From Brevibacillus gelatini (GTDB taxonomy: Bacteria > Bacillota > Bacilli > Brevibacillales > Brevibacillaceae): a DNA stretch of 64,000 nt. Below, piece after piece: positions 63,355-64,000 of the stretch (position 1 is the first letter of the stretch; the number at the start of each line of letters is the position of its first letter). Where the stretch lies: assembly GCF_003710935.1 (NCBI RefSeq), contig NZ_RHHS01000027.1:1-64000 (forward strand), in the 5' to 3' direction. The notes below the pieces were generated by a model. It saw nothing but the letters and a program-made list of their open reading frames with translations, searched no databases and was not told the DNA's origin. The position numbers were made by a program, and so were the translations under genes.

Positions 63355-64000
63355 ATGAAGCGAAAACTGGTATTGTATGTCATCCTGCTTCTGTTTGTCG
63401 CAGGGGGCGGGGGCATCGGTTACTACTACTGGTATCAGGGGGAACATTACGTGACGACGCAGGATGCCAGAGTGGCAGGAGACATTTATCGGGTCATGCC
63501 CAAAATGACAGGCAAGCTGATTGCGCTTACGGTCAAAGAAGGCGACACAGTCGTAGCCGACCAGATCATTGGGCAGCAAGACACGACCAACGTCGCGACA
63601 AATCAATTGGAAAACAGTTTGCTGCGCTCCCCGATCACCGGTACCGTCATCAAAACGCAAGCGAAGGAAGGCGAGATTGTTTCTACGGGACAATCTGTAG
63701 CGCTGGTGATTGACGAGAGCAAACTGTACATCTCCGCCAACATGGAAGAAACGGAGATCCAGCGCTTGAAACTGGGACAAAAGGTCGAATTTACGCTGGA
63801 TGCCTACCCTGGCAAAAAGCTGACTGGCCATCTGACAGAGATCGGAAAAGCAACCAACTCCACTTTTTCGCTGATGCCAGCCGTAAACACAAGCGGGAAC
63901 TTCACCAAAGTCACCCAGCGAATTCCGATTAAAATTGCCATTGACGACACAGCAGGTGTTCATTTGGCTGCCGGTTTGAACGCCGAGATCAAAGTGCGAG
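63355..64000 (+). CDS. HlyD/EmrA-type membrane fusion protein (partial, runs off window)
   Basis: The first 215 residues are in the window. One N-terminal helix (LVLYVILLLFVAGGGGIGYYYWY) is followed by the lipoyl-like half (VTTQDARVAGDIYRVMPKMTGKLIALTVKEGDTV) and its partner (LLRSPITGTVIKTQAKEGEIV), with little coiled coil between. A beta-barrel domain begins near ISANMEETEIQRL. The short hairpin is typical of YhbJ-like adaptors that serve Gram-positive MFS exporters. ATG at 63355 follows GAGGAGAAATC. The stop lies beyond the window. Confidence 0.9.
   Translation, partial: MKRKLVLYVILLLFVAGGGGIGYYYWYQGEHYVTTQDARVAGDIYRVMPKMTGKLIALTVKEGDTVVADQIIGQQDTTNVATNQLENSLLRSPITGTVIKTQAKEGEIVSTGQSVALVIDESKLYISANMEETEIQRLKLGQKVEFTLDAYPGKKLTGHLTEIGKATNSTFSLMPAVNTSGNFTKVTQRIPIKIAIDDTAGVHLAAGLNAEIKVR

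Overview
The window looks like chromosome from a spore-forming, low-branching Firmicute of the Brevibacillus/Paenibacillus type, most likely Brevibacillus (inference). Support: a long block follows the Bacillus subtilis yt- order (ytkL, ytoI, ytpI, dnaE, ytsJ, accDA, pfkA, pyk, fxsA/ytzA, ytvI, citZ, icd, mdh, phoPR); a spore-coat yheB/yheCD locus sits beside it; third codon positions are GC-rich; strong AAGGAGG-type ribosome sites are frequent; and a B12-dependent ribonucleotide reductase is present. No rRNA, tRNA, CRISPR array, prophage or insertion-sequence transposase was seen.

Layout. 1-4.7 kb: small genes (hypothetical exported protein, RacA/MerR-like DNA-binding protein, DUF2642-like protein, YtkL hydrolase, TspO-like protein, MTA/SAH deaminase). 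5-8 kb: signalling operon (PAS histidine kinase, DUF3870 protein, GAF-GGDEF diguanylate cyclase), convergent with an NhaC-type antiporter. 9.6-11.6 kb: peroxide-defence operon (atypical thioredoxin-reductase-like flavoprotein, glutaredoxin-like protein, typical 2-Cys peroxiredoxin) behind two PerR-like boxes.

12.1-25.0 kb: the most unusual region, an apparent exopolysaccharide operon. It encodes a membrane-anchored clan-A glycosidase-like protein, a HEAT-repeat membrane protein, a processive GT2 synthase, a response regulator, a UDP-GlcNAc 6-dehydrogenase-like enzyme, GlmS, a small protein, a C-terminally shortened GlmU, and two proteins carrying three copies of one TIM-barrel-like domain. 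The set parallels the streptococcal has operon (synthase, UDP-sugar dehydrogenase, GlmU), with GlmS added. It suggests dedicated supply of UDP-GlcNAc and an amino-uronic acid precursor for a glycosaminoglycan-like polymer. The glmS copy carries a one-base deletion that removes the catalytic C-terminal tail, so it is either a recent pseudogene or a sequence error.

25-33.7 kb: sporulation-associated block: a repeat-rich protein with gamma-type SASP-like motifs, a GNAT acetyltransferase, four tandem YheC/YheD ATP-grasp paralogues behind a good match to a sigma-K promoter, and divergent DUF445 (yheB). 33.9-37.2 kb: ytoI, an intergenic region with two long inverted repeats, an ArsR/DUF2087 regulator with its own operator, and ytpI.

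37.3-60.5 kb: core metabolism and replication: dnaE, malic enzyme with a FadR-type GntR regulator and candidate operator, accDA, pfkA-pyk, nrdJ with two NrdR boxes, thioesterase, fxsA, ytvI, citZ-icd-mdh, phoPR and phoU. 60.6-64 kb: a P-loop ATPase, a VanW-family protein, and a MarR regulator followed by an HlyD-type adaptor that runs off the window (yhbI-yhbJ-like efflux operon).
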